NCBI GenBank assembly: GCA_937969125.1
Contig: CALBVA010000189.1
Location: forward strand, 1-12,891
Direction: 5' to 3'
Source: an uncultured Verrucomicrobiales bacterium
GTDB taxonomy: Bacteria > Verrucomicrobiota > Verrucomicrobiia > Verrucomicrobiales > Akkermansiaceae
DNA length: 12,891 bases
Position 1 is the stretch's first letter. Every line of letters begins with the position of its first letter. Shown here piece by piece: positions 6,512 through 12,891 of the stretch. The notes under the pieces are model-generated. The model was not told the origin of the DNA, searched no databases, and saw only the letters and a program-made list of their open reading frames with translations. A program made the position numbers and the translations under genes.

Positions 6512-7852
6512 ATGACCACCGATATTGTCGCTCTCATCGAGTTCTACGAAAAGGAAAAGGCCATCGAGCGCGAACGCGTCGTCGAGGCCCTTGAGTATGC
6601 CTTCTGCTCCGCTTACCGAAAGATGGTCCCCGGAGCCGATGCGATCGAGACTCTCACGGCAGTCATCAATGAAAAGAAGGGCGATACCCGCATCCTGGCC
6701 AGTCTGGAGATCGTTGCGGATGACGATTACGTGGATAAGTTCAATGAGGTCCCGCTTCAGATCGCGCTGAAAAAGAATCCAGTCGCCCAGATCGGTGAGC
6801 GGCTCGACTTCGATGTCACGCCTGCCAACTTCGGCCGTATTGCGGTGCAGACCGCTAAGCAAACCATGATGCAGCGTCTGCGTCAGGCCGAGAAGGAGAA
6901 GATTTATGACGAGTTTAAGGACCGTGCTGGCGACATCGTCAGCGGCTCCGTGCGTCGATTCGAGAAAAGCGATGTTATGGTCGATCTCGGAAAATTTGAA
7001 GCCCGCATGCCCTCGAAAGAGCGTGTTGGCACTGAGGAATACAACGTGGGTGACCGCATCCGCTGCTATGTCGTCTCGGTGGACAATGAGGGCCGCGGAC
7101 CGGAGATCATCCTCTCCCGCAGCCACCCGAACTTCGTTCGCCGTCTCTTCGAATCCGAAGTCGCTGAAATCTCCGACCGCACCGTCGAGCTCCGCGCTGT
7201 TGCCCGCGAGGCCGGATATCGCACCAAAGTTGCCGTCTTCACACACGATGACAAAGTCGATCCCGTCGGCGCCTGCGTCGGCCTCCGTGGTGCTCGCGTC
7301 AAAAATATTGTCCGCGAACTCAATAACGAGAAAGTGGACATTATCCGCTGGAATGACGACATCGCTGAATTCGTCTCCGAGGCTCTTAAGCCTGCCCAAG
7401 TTCGCAGCCTCAGCCTCGATGAGGAGAACAAGGTGGTCAATGTCACCGTTGATGAAGAGGATCTCTCCAAGGCGATTGGTCGTCGTGGCCAGAACGCCCG
7501 CCTGACTTCCAAGCTCACCGGCTGGGACGTGCAGGTGCGTAAGGATGAAAGCCAGCATGAGCAGTTCGAAGCCCGCGTCGGCAATGCCGCTTCACACCTC
7601 GCCGAGGCCCTCGGACTTGATGCCGAGAATGCCGATAAGCTCTTCCGCGCCGGTGGTGTCACTGTCGATATGGTGACCCAAATGCCTGCCGAATACATCG
7701 CCGCTGCCCTCGAGGTTGAGGCATCTGAGGCGGAGCGCATCCTCGCCGCAGCAAAAGGGGAGGGGGCAGCCGCTCCTGTTGCCGATGAAGCAGCACCCGT
7801 CGCAGAGGCAGAAGCCGCCGAGCCTGCTACTGAAGAATCGCAGGAGGGCTAA
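6512..7852 (+). CDS. nusA: Transcription termination/antitermination factor NusA
   Basis: 446 residues from the ATG at 6512. NusA binds RNA polymerase and nascent RNA, and modulates pausing, termination and antitermination. Domain order: an RNAP-binding N-terminal domain (1-130, with IVALIEFYEKEKAIER), an S1 domain (about 137-201, GDIVSGSVRRF and MVDLGKFEARMPSKE), KH1 with GLRG at 257-260, KH2 with GRRG at 323-326, then a short helical domain (355-415, a possible helix-hairpin-helix) and an acidic, alanine-rich tail (417-446). The E. coli-type pair of long acidic repeats is absent. A GTG at 6461 in the same frame would add 17 residues but lies in the leader hairpin, so I prefer the ATG, whose product begins as family members do. 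An AGGA at 6493-6496 is rather far upstream. Confidence 0.96.
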   Translation: MTTDIVALIEFYEKEKAIERERVVEALEYAFCSAYRKMVPGADAIETLTAVINEKKGDTRILASLEIVADDDYVDKFNEVPLQIALKKNPVAQIGERLDFDVTPANFGRIAVQTAKQTMMQRLRQAEKEKIYDEFKDRAGDIVSGSVRRFEKSDVMVDLGKFEARMPSKERVGTEEYNVGDRIRCYVVSVDNEGRGPEIILSRSHPNFVRRLFESEVAEISDRTVELRAVAREAGYRTKVAVFTHDDKVDPVGACVGLRGARVKNIVRELNNEKVDIIRWNDDIAEFVSEALKPAQVRSLSLDEENKVVNVTVDEEDLSKAIGRRGQNARLTSKLTGWDVQVRKDESQHEQFEARVGNAASHLAEALGLDAENADKLFRAGGVTVDMVTQMPAEYIAAALEVEASEAERILAAAKGEGAAAPVADEAAPVAEAEAAEPATEESQEG

Positions 7853-7853
7853 T

Positions 7854-7889
7854 CGCTCCCAGCTTCCCTTACGCTCCCAGCTACCCTTA
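7854..7889 (+). repeat. Two tandem copies of an 18-bp pyrimidine-rich repeat
   Basis: CGCTCCCAGCTTCCCTTA (7854-7871) is followed immediately by the same unit with one T-to-A change (7872-7889). It starts 2 bases after the nusA stop, in the 101-bp spacer before infB. The spacer carries no recognisable terminator, in line with nusA-infB co-transcription. Confidence 0.8.
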
Positions 7890-7953
7890 ATCACCCGCTC
7901 CGTTTTTCCAGAATTTTCCCGCACTACGCGCACCCTGAAGACCCGCTTTCAAT

Positions 7954-10065
7954 ATGGCCGATAAAGATAACAAAGACTCCAAAAAAGACGAAGTTCTCGA
8001 TCTTCTGAGCGAGAAACCCAAGGCCTCACGTCGTGAGCGCCAGCGTCAGGAGGCGGCCAAGGTGGTCACCGTGGATGACAAGAAGAAGGCTGCATTGGAC
8101 CTCGGAATCGATGACGACAAGCCAAAGCGCAAGTCCGTCCGTAAGACCGAGAAGTCTGGCAAGGCCATCCTTCCTAGCATCTCTAACAAGCTTGACGAAA
8201 AGCCGGACCCGGATTTCGTGAAGCCCGCCGAATCTAAGGTTGAGGCAACTCCCGTCGAGGAGGCCGCTGATACCGGCAGCGTGGAAGGCAACATCATTTC
8301 CATTAAGCCACCGATCATTGTCAGCGACCTCGCTGAAAAGATGGGCAAGAAGCCCTTCGAGATCATGGCGGACCTCATTAAGCTGGAGGTCTTCGTAGCT
8401 CCCACCCAGGCCATCGAGCCGGAGATCGCCGAGAAGGTTTGTGAAGCGCACGGCTTCGTCTTTGAGCGCGAAAAGCGCGCAAAAGGTGCTGGCGTGCACA
8501 AGGAGGAGGAGGTCTATGTGGAGCCCGAGCCGGAGGAGCAAGCTCCCGAGGAACAACTGGCCTACCGCGCTCCCATCATCACTTTCATGGGTCACGTCGA
8601 CCACGGCAAGACCTCGCTTCTGGACTATATCAGGAAAGCCAAGGTCGCTTCCGGCGAAGCAGGCGGCATTACCCAGCACGTCGCAGCCTACTCTGTCCCG
8701 CACGGTGACAGTTCCATCACTTTCCTCGATACCCCTGGCCACTCCATCTTCTCACAAATGCGTGCCCGTGGCGCCGATGTCACCGATATCGTGGTCATCA
8801 TCATCGCTGCAGACGATGGCATCATGCCGCAGACCGAGGAAGCGATCAAACACGCCAAGGCTGCCGGCAAGACCATTATCGTCGCCATTAATAAGTGCGA
8901 CCTCCCGGCTGCCGACCCGATGCGTGTCATGACTCAGCTCATGGAGCACGAACTCGTCCCCTCTGAAATGGGTGGCAACACCGAGTGTGTCAAAGTCTCC
9001 GCCAGCACCGGTGAGGGTGTGGATGAGCTTTTGGAGCTCATGTCCCTCCAGGCCGAGGTTCTCGAACTTCGCGCCAATCCGAAAGCTAACGTCCGTGCCT
9101 CCGTCATCGAAGCCAGCGTGAAGGCCGGTCGTGGAACCACCGCCAGCGTCATTGTGGAAACGGGCACCCTCAAGGTCGGCCAGCCCTTCATCTGCGGACC
9201 CTTCGCCGGTAAGGTGAAGTCGCTCGTTGATGAGCATGGTAAGAATATCAAGAAAGCCGGTCCAGGCACTCCTGTCGAAGTTCTCGGCTTCGCGGACATC
9301 CCTAATGTTGGCGATTCCCTCGTAGGCATGGAGACCGAGCGCGCCGCCAAAAAGCTCTCCGAAGAGCGTATGGAGGAACGTCGCAAGGACCGCCTCGTCG
9401 CTCCGAAAAAGAATCGCCTTGAGGACATGCTCCAGGCCGTCGCCGGTGGCGGAAAGGCTCAGCTGAAGCTCATCCTGCGCTGTGACGTGCAGGGATCCGC
9501 AGAGGCGATTAAGAACGCCATCATGGACATCGATTCCGACAAAGTGGAGGCAAACTTCCTCATTGCCGGAGCCGGTGCCATCACTGAGTCAGACATCCTC
9601 ATGGCAAGTTCTGCGGATGCCATCATTCTGGGCTTCAACAGCAAGGTCGACGGCAAAGCAGTCAAGGCTGCGAAAGCCGAAGGCGTGCAGGTGAAGCTCT
9701 ACTCCATCGTCTATGAACTCATTGACCAGGTCAGAGACTCCATGCTGGGACTGCTTGATCCGGAAATCCGCGAAACCGTCATCGGTCGTGCCACCGTGAA
9801 GCAGGTCTTCAAGGTGAACAAAGGAAAGGCCGCCGGTTGCGTCGTCAAATCTGGCAAGGTCTCCCGCACCTCCCATGCCCGCGTTCTGCGCGGCAAGCAG
9901 CCCGTCTTCGATGGCAAGATGTCCACCCTCCGCCGCCATACCGATGAGGTGGACGAGGTGAAGCAGGGCATCGAGTGCGGTATCCGCCTCGGTTCCTTCA
10001 ACGACTACGAGGAAGGTGACGTCATCGAGTGCTACAGCCTCGATAAGATCGATCAGACCTTGTAG
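7954..10065 (+). CDS. infB: Translation initiation factor IF-2
   Basis: 703 residues. A GTPase that brings initiator tRNA to the 30S subunit and promotes subunit joining. The charged N-terminal region is short (about 1-110), followed by an IF2_N-like module (116-172, IVSDLAEKMGKKPFEIMADL) and an acidic linker (183-200). GTPase motifs: G1 GHVDHGKT (213-220), G2 with GGIT (237-240), G3 DTPGH (259-263), G4 NKCD (313-316), G5 SAS (349-351). Domain II, domain III (around 500-600, LILRCDVQGSAEAI) and the tRNA-binding domain IV (604-700) are complete. After G3 the sequence reads SIFSQMRARGA where most bacteria have xAFTxMRARGA, a mild variation. The ATG is not preceded by a clear Shine-Dalgarno; it lies 101 bp after nusA. 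Confidence 0.97.
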   Translation: MADKDNKDSKKDEVLDLLSEKPKASRRERQRQEAAKVVTVDDKKKAALDLGIDDDKPKRKSVRKTEKSGKAILPSISNKLDEKPDPDFVKPAESKVEATPVEEAADTGSVEGNIISIKPPIIVSDLAEKMGKKPFEIMADLIKLEVFVAPTQAIEPEIAEKVCEAHGFVFEREKRAKGAGVHKEEEVYVEPEPEEQAPEEQLAYRAPIITFMGHVDHGKTSLLDYIRKAKVASGEAGGITQHVAAYSVPHGDSSITFLDTPGHSIFSQMRARGADVTDIVVIIIAADDGIMPQTEEAIKHAKAAGKTIIVAINKCDLPAADPMRVMTQLMEHELVPSEMGGNTECVKVSASTGEGVDELLELMSLQAEVLELRANPKANVRASVIEASVKAGRGTTASVIVETGTLKVGQPFICGPFAGKVKSLVDEHGKNIKKAGPGTPVEVLGFADIPNVGDSLVGMETERAAKKLSEERMEERRKDRLVAPKKNRLEDMLQAVAGGGKAQLKLILRCDVQGSAEAIKNAIMDIDSDKVEANFLIAGAGAITESDILMASSADAIILGFNSKVDGKAVKAAKAEGVQVKLYSIVYELIDQVRDSMLGLLDPEIRETVIGRATVKQVFKVNKGKAAGCVVKSGKVSRTSHARVLRGKQPVFDGKMSTLRRHTDEVDEVKQGIECGIRLGSFNDYEEGDVIECYSLDKIDQTL

Positions 10066-10098
10066 GCGATCCGCCCACACCATCCCTTATTTTTACTC

Positions 10099-10458
10099 AT
10101 GCCTAAACGCCTGGACCGGGTCAACGAGCTGCTGCGCCGCGAAATCAGCGCGGTCATTCAGCGTGACTTCGAATTCAAGAGCGCCCTCGTCACGATCAGT
10201 GAAGTGGACGTGACTCAGGACCTCAAAGAGGCGAAGGTTTACGTGAGCATTATGGGTGGCTCGACTCCCGGCATCATGGAGCAGATCGAGCGGAAGCGCG
10301 GATTCATTCAGAGTAAGATCGGCAAGCGGGTCGTGCTCCGGAACACACCCGTCCTCATGTTCCGCGTCGATAACTCCGCCGTCCGCGGGGTGGACGTGGT
10401 CAATCTCCTTGATGAAGTCGCTGAGCTCCCCACCGCTCCCCCTGCGGAGGAAGAGTGA
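10099..10458 (+). CDS. rbfA: 30S ribosome-binding factor RbfA
   Basis: 119 residues, the usual size. RbfA is a KH-fold assembly factor that binds the 30S subunit and helps 16S rRNA 5' end maturation and cold adaptation. Typical features are seen: KRLDRVNELLRREISAVI (3-20), the strand-rich centre VTISEVDVTQDLKEAKVYVSI (31-51), and KRVVLRNTPVLMFRVDNS (76-93) where the conserved P-x-L-x-F lies. The gene follows infB after 33 bp, as in most bacteria. Its C-terminal tail is short and acidic. The truB gene that commonly follows is not here; a photolyase-related gene is next. Confidence 0.93.
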   Translation: MPKRLDRVNELLRREISAVIQRDFEFKSALVTISEVDVTQDLKEAKVYVSIMGGSTPGIMEQIERKRGFIQSKIGKRVVLRNTPVLMFRVDNSAVRGVDVVNLLDEVAELPTAPPAEEE

Positions 10459-10466
10459 TCCCTGGC

Positions 10467-10500
10467 GGCGCTTTTCGAGCGCTAAACCGGAAAATCCGGT
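10467..10500 (+). promoter_or_regulatory. Two adjacent small hairpins between rbfA and the photolyase-like gene
   Basis: GCGCT (10468-10472) pairs with AGCGC (10478-10482) around TTTCG, and ACCGGA (10486-10491) pairs perfectly with TCCGGT (10495-10500) around AAA. No T-run follows, so termination is not convincing. A further ACCGGT at 10508-10513 abuts the ATG at 10515 and could pair alternatively. The role is unknown. Confidence 0.35.
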
Positions 10501-10514
10501 CAATCTTACCGGTC

Positions 10515-11981
10515 ATGGAGGTTACCCTCATTTTTCCGCATCAGCTCTTCACCGATCATCCGTCGCTGGATCAATCCCGCCCGGCTTATCTTCTCGAAGA
10601 CGCACTCTTGTTCGGGGGGGATCCTCATTGGCCCATCAACTTCCATAGAAAAAAGCTGATCCTCCATCGAGCTTCGATGAAGGCCTATGCGGCACGGCTA
10701 GAGCAGGAAGGATTCACTGTCCATTACGTCGATTGGCAGAACGGACAAGGAACTCTCGAAGTTCTCAGAAAACTCTTCAAGAAGCGTCCCGCTCGACTTC
10801 ATTTCTGTGATCCCGTTGATGATATACTCACTCGTCGGCTAAAACGCTACGGAGCTGAAATGGAAATTTTACCCTCTCCGAATTTCCTGAGCCCGGCCGA
10901 ATTCCTGGAAACGACCCTCGGTGGGAAGAAGCCCTTTATGGCGAATTTTTACAAAGCCCAGCGAAAGCGCATGAACCTTCTCATGGAACCGGATGGCACT
11001 CCCGTGGGTGGAAAGTGGTCCTTCGATGAGGACAATCGTAAAAAGCTTCCAAAGACCCAGGTCGTCCCCGAGCCGCCGACCGCGCCTGATTCAAAATTCG
11101 TGAAGGAAGCTCTCACCTACGTGGAGCAAAAATTCCCTGAAGCCCTCGGCGTGGCTCATGGCTTCTCCTACCCGGTCGACCGCGCCTCCGCCCTTAACTG
11201 GCTCAATGAGTTCCTCCAAGAGCGCTTCCACCTTTTCGGTGACTATGAGGACGCCATCAGTAAGAAGCATCGTGTGCTTTTCCACAGCGTCATTACGCCT
11301 TCTCTGAACATCGGCCTGCTGAGCCCACAGGAAGTGCTCGATGAGACCTTGGCCTTTGCCAAACATAAGAAGATCCCGCTGAACACCGTCGAGGGATTCA
11401 TACGCCAGATTATCGGTTGGCGGGAGTTTATGCGCGCGATGTATCTCCGCCACGGAGTGACCGAGCGGAATGGTAATTTCTTCGGCTTCACCCGTGAAAT
11501 GCCAAAGAGCTTTTACGATGGAACTACCGGGATCGATCCCATTGATGAGACCATCCACCGCGTGTTGGAGGATGGTTACTGCCACCACATTGAGCGGCTC
11601 ATGCTCCTCGGGAATTTTATGCTCCTTTGCCGCATTCACCCGGCGGCTGTTTATAAATGGTTTATGGAGCTCTTCATCGATGCCTACGACTGGGTCATGG
11701 TCCCGAATGTTTTCGGCATGAGCCAATTTGCGGACGGCGGAATCTTCACCACTAAGCCCTACCTGAGCGGCTCGAACTATGTTCGTAAAATGTCCGACTA
11801 CAAAAAAGGAGACTGGTGCGAGATCTGGGACGGCCTCTTCTGGTGCTTCATCGGTGATCACCACGAAGTTTTTCTGAAGAACCACCGCCTCTCTCGCATG
11901 GCGCATATGTTCACCCGTATGGACGATGAAAAGCGCGAGCTCCATCGCCGAAACGCGGAGAGCTTCCTTGAAAAACTATGA
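10515..11981 (+). CDS. Cryptochrome/photolyase-related flavoprotein of the FeS-BCP type, lacking most cluster cysteines
   Basis: 488 residues from the ATG at 10515, chosen because the family begins with the TLIFPHQLF strand. Family proteins bind FAD and repair (6-4) photoproducts or act in light signalling. The N-terminal Rossmann-like antenna domain (1-125) and helical FAD domain (200-480) are complete. The HHIERLM motif (357-363) keeps the HHxxR histidines of bacterial (6-4) photolyases; NTVEGFIRQIIGWREFMR (290-307), PNVFGMSQFADGG (397-409) and KMSDY (425-429) are typical. In FeS members four cysteines bind a 4Fe-4S cluster; here the MSDYCxxC site reads MSDYKKGDW, the earlier Cys site reads GIDPID (339-344), and only C435 may correspond to the last ligand. 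An in-frame GTG at 10455 overlapping the rbfA stop is a less likely start. Confidence 0.88.
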   Translation: MEVTLIFPHQLFTDHPSLDQSRPAYLLEDALLFGGDPHWPINFHRKKLILHRASMKAYAARLEQEGFTVHYVDWQNGQGTLEVLRKLFKKRPARLHFCDPVDDILTRRLKRYGAEMEILPSPNFLSPAEFLETTLGGKKPFMANFYKAQRKRMNLLMEPDGTPVGGKWSFDEDNRKKLPKTQVVPEPPTAPDSKFVKEALTYVEQKFPEALGVAHGFSYPVDRASALNWLNEFLQERFHLFGDYEDAISKKHRVLFHSVITPSLNIGLLSPQEVLDETLAFAKHKKIPLNTVEGFIRQIIGWREFMRAMYLRHGVTERNGNFFGFTREMPKSFYDGTTGIDPIDETIHRVLEDGYCHHIERLMLLGNFMLLCRIHPAAVYKWFMELFIDAYDWVMVPNVFGMSQFADGGIFTTKPYLSGSNYVRKMSDYKKGDWCEIWDGLFWCFIGDHHEVFLKNHRLSRMAHMFTRMDDEKRELHRRNAESFLEKL

Positions 11982-12046
11982 TCACGGACTTTCTCGCCAC
12001 CCGCGCAGTGGCGCTGGAGCACCTTGAGGAGTTCCTGCTGATATGA
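11978..12046 (+). pseudogene. 22-codon N-terminal remnant, probably of a second FAD-binding photolyase-like gene
   Basis: An ATG at 11978 overlaps the TGA of the photolyase-like gene (ATGA), the arrangement of a translationally coupled next gene. The frame reads MITDFLATRAVALEHL then EEFLLI and stops at 12044-12046. TRxxALxxLxxF is how FAD-binding domain photolyase-like proteins often begin, and such a gene next to this type of photolyase would fit. The frame then ends and different-looking sequence starts, so I infer truncation by an insertion or deletion near 12040-12050. The resemblance rests on about 15 residues; chance overlap is a real alternative. Confidence 0.4.
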
Positions 12047-12051
12047 GTCAG

Positions 12052-12576
12052 TCAACGGGGACCCGATTCGCCTGTTTTTTTGCTAGCGGGTGTAGTCTCA
12101 TTGTCCGCTGATTGCGCAAATGGGCTGATCTCAAGGAATTCAGATTCCGCCTCTTGTTTCTTCCAGTCTGCAGTGAAGAGTCGTCGTCCATCTGCTTCCT
12201 TGAGTGCCGATAGAATTGAGGCGAAGCCTGGTGGGCAGCCGTTGAGCCCATCGAATCTGAATGTCTTACCACCACGCTCTATCACACTTGTAACAATGTC
12301 GCCGTCGATGGAAAGCGTCTGCCAGAATCCCTTCCATTGATCGGTGGGAGCATTCACGATTGCTTTCTCTATGACCTCTGACGTTGCGGCGTCGACTCGC
12401 TTCTCAAGACGAGTTCCGTCTCGATGCCGAATCGTGACAGTCCCAGCATGATACTTGACGGTAAGTGCACTCTTCGCGTTCACGATTGGAATTAAGCTAA
12501 CCGTGAAGGATATCTGCTCGCCAGCGCACAGACAGGAACCCGAAATGACGAAAATTAGTAAGAAGAGGGCTCTCAT
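12052..12576 (-). CDS. Small secreted protein of unknown function
   Basis: 174 residues with a signal peptide: R2, hydrophobic 4-13, likely cleavage near CAG-E20. A cysteine at 15 lacks a proper lipobox, so a lipoprotein is unlikely. The mature part has a beta-strand-rich middle (FTVSLIPIV, ALTVKYHAGTVTIRH), then TDQWKGFWQTLSI (78-90), GGKTFRFDGLNGCPPGFASI (102-121) and a hydrophilic tail (136-174). The W-x-x-FW...L with a following G-N-x-P-x-F-like segment recalls a loose group of small uncharacterised proteins from PVC and cyanobacterial genomes; this is a weak match from memory. AAGGA lies 14 nt before the ATG. The gene ends 5 bp from the truncated frame at 11978-12046, facing it. Confidence 0.65.
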   Translation of the reverse strand: MRALFLLIFVISGSCLCAGEQISFTVSLIPIVNAKSALTVKYHAGTVTIRHRDGTRLEKRVDAATSEVIEKAIVNAPTDQWKGFWQTLSIDGDIVTSVIERGGKTFRFDGLNGCPPGFASILSALKEADGRRLFTADWKKQEAESEFLEISPFAQSADNETTPASKKTGESGPR

Positions 12577-12891
12577 TTTTTTGACTTCTTTCCTTACTCT
12601 GCTTCACGACCTTCAGACAAGGCGCATTTCTCGCTGGCGCGCATTGCGCCAAGTAGAATAACACCGAATTACAGAAAAAAATTTACGCAGCCTGAGCTGG
12701 GCTGGTCTGCTGGGGTTTTCTTGAGGAACAGACGACGATGGAGATCAATTCAGATTGCGAAATGTGCGCGGGCCGAACTTTCGGGGCCACCTCAGAGGTT
12801 TGCGCTGTTTTAGGAGTTGAGAGTTCTAGGAAGTCAGTTTATTAAAGACCTACAATAGTGATGTTGACTCGAGTAATTTTCATATTAGCTG
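12577..12891. other. Intergenic/accessory tail without a convincing gene
   Basis: 315 bp upstream of the minus-strand secreted protein gene, with its promoter presumably inside. It has GGCGCATT at 12621-12628 and a close hairpin TGGCGC-GCATT-GCGCCA at 12635-12651. A 35-codon frame (12738-12845, plus) has a GAGGA upstream but no family resemblance. By eye the base composition is more AT-rich in the last 80 bases. I see no insertion sequence ends or integrase. Confidence 0.5.
12635..12651. repeat. Short perfect inverted repeat TGGCGC/GCGCCA
   Basis: A 6-bp perfect stem with a 5-nt GCATT loop, about 60 bp upstream of the minus-strand secreted protein start. A second GGCGCATT copy lies at 12621-12628. 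It could be an operator or simply a hairpin; no T-run follows on either strand. Confidence 0.4.

Noticed and set aside
6491..7558. A 355-codon minus-strand ORF opposite nusA (and similar ones opposite infB and the photolyase-like gene).
   Set aside because: Shadow frames produced by the codon bias of strongly supported genes on the plus strand.
10455..10514. GTG start overlapping the rbfA stop, which would lengthen the photolyase-like protein by 20 residues.
   Set aside because: The added residues are unlike the family, whose proteins begin at the TLIFPHQ strand, and the stretch contains two hairpins typical of non-coding spacer.
12055..12081. Possible terminator for the photolyase-like transcript: GGGGACCC followed by a T7 run at 12074-12081.
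   Set aside because: The stem would need a 2-nt loop or only 3 base pairs, and the T-run is separated from it; not convincing.
12621..12680. GC-rich hairpin and AATAACACCGAATT considered as an integron attC site.
   Set aside because: The expected RYYYAAC and GTTRRRY core pairs are not both present and there is no integrase or cassette array in view.
12738..12845. A 35-codon plus-strand ORF with a GAGGA upstream and a CxxC motif.
   Set aside because: Too short and without family resemblance; codon pattern gives no support. Kept only as a note.
12864..12891. TTGACT near the window end as a promoter for a downstream gene.
   Set aside because: No good -10 box at 16-18 bp inside the window.

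Overview
The window looks like the chromosome of a member of the Verrucomicrobiota (PVC group); genus cannot be assigned from sequence alone. The inference rests on the types of protein present (a peptide transporter with a long extra loop, a lipoprotein of a LamG-like family I associate with Planctomycetes and Verrucomicrobia, a photolyase-related protein without iron-sulphur cysteines) and on many starts without a clear Shine-Dalgarno sequence. It is not proven. I see no rRNA, tRNA, CRISPR array or transposase.

Layout. (1) 1-579, plus strand: 3' part of a class IV PLP aminotransferase gene, converging with a 23-bp overlap on (2) 557-4004, minus strand: a compact operon read as POT peptide transporter, TatD hydrolase, exodeoxyribonuclease III, with gaps of 4 and 9 bp. 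(3) 4005-4365: a divergent intergenic region. (4) 4366-6397, plus strand: a secreted protein of unknown function, a strong intrinsic terminator, a shortened tandem paralogue that lacks exactly 180 internal codons, and a LamG-like lipoprotein. (5) 6456-10458, plus strand: a leader hairpin, then nusA, infB and rbfA, the core transcription/translation cluster, without rimP, ylxR or truB beside them. (6) 10515-11981: a photolyase/cryptochrome-like protein of the FeS-BCP type that has lost at least three of the four cluster cysteines, followed by a 22-codon ORF starting at an ATGA overlap that looks like the beheaded start of a second FAD-binding photolyase-like gene. (7) 12047-12891: apparent accessory sequence with one small secreted hypothetical protein on the minus strand and about 315 bp without a convincing gene.

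Most notable: the POT transporter carries a roughly 180-residue predicted periplasmic insert before its last membrane helix, with motifs resembling the C-terminal domain of the type II secretion major pseudopilin GspG. The secreted-protein pair shows a clean duplication with in-frame internal loss, and both copies have the same TTGACA-N17-TGRACT arrangement set so close to the start codon that leaderless mRNAs are plausible. The photolyase-related protein and the truncated reading frame beside it mark a break between conserved and accessory DNA near position 12046. No complete new multi-gene system is evident; these are discrete oddities in a largely housekeeping region.
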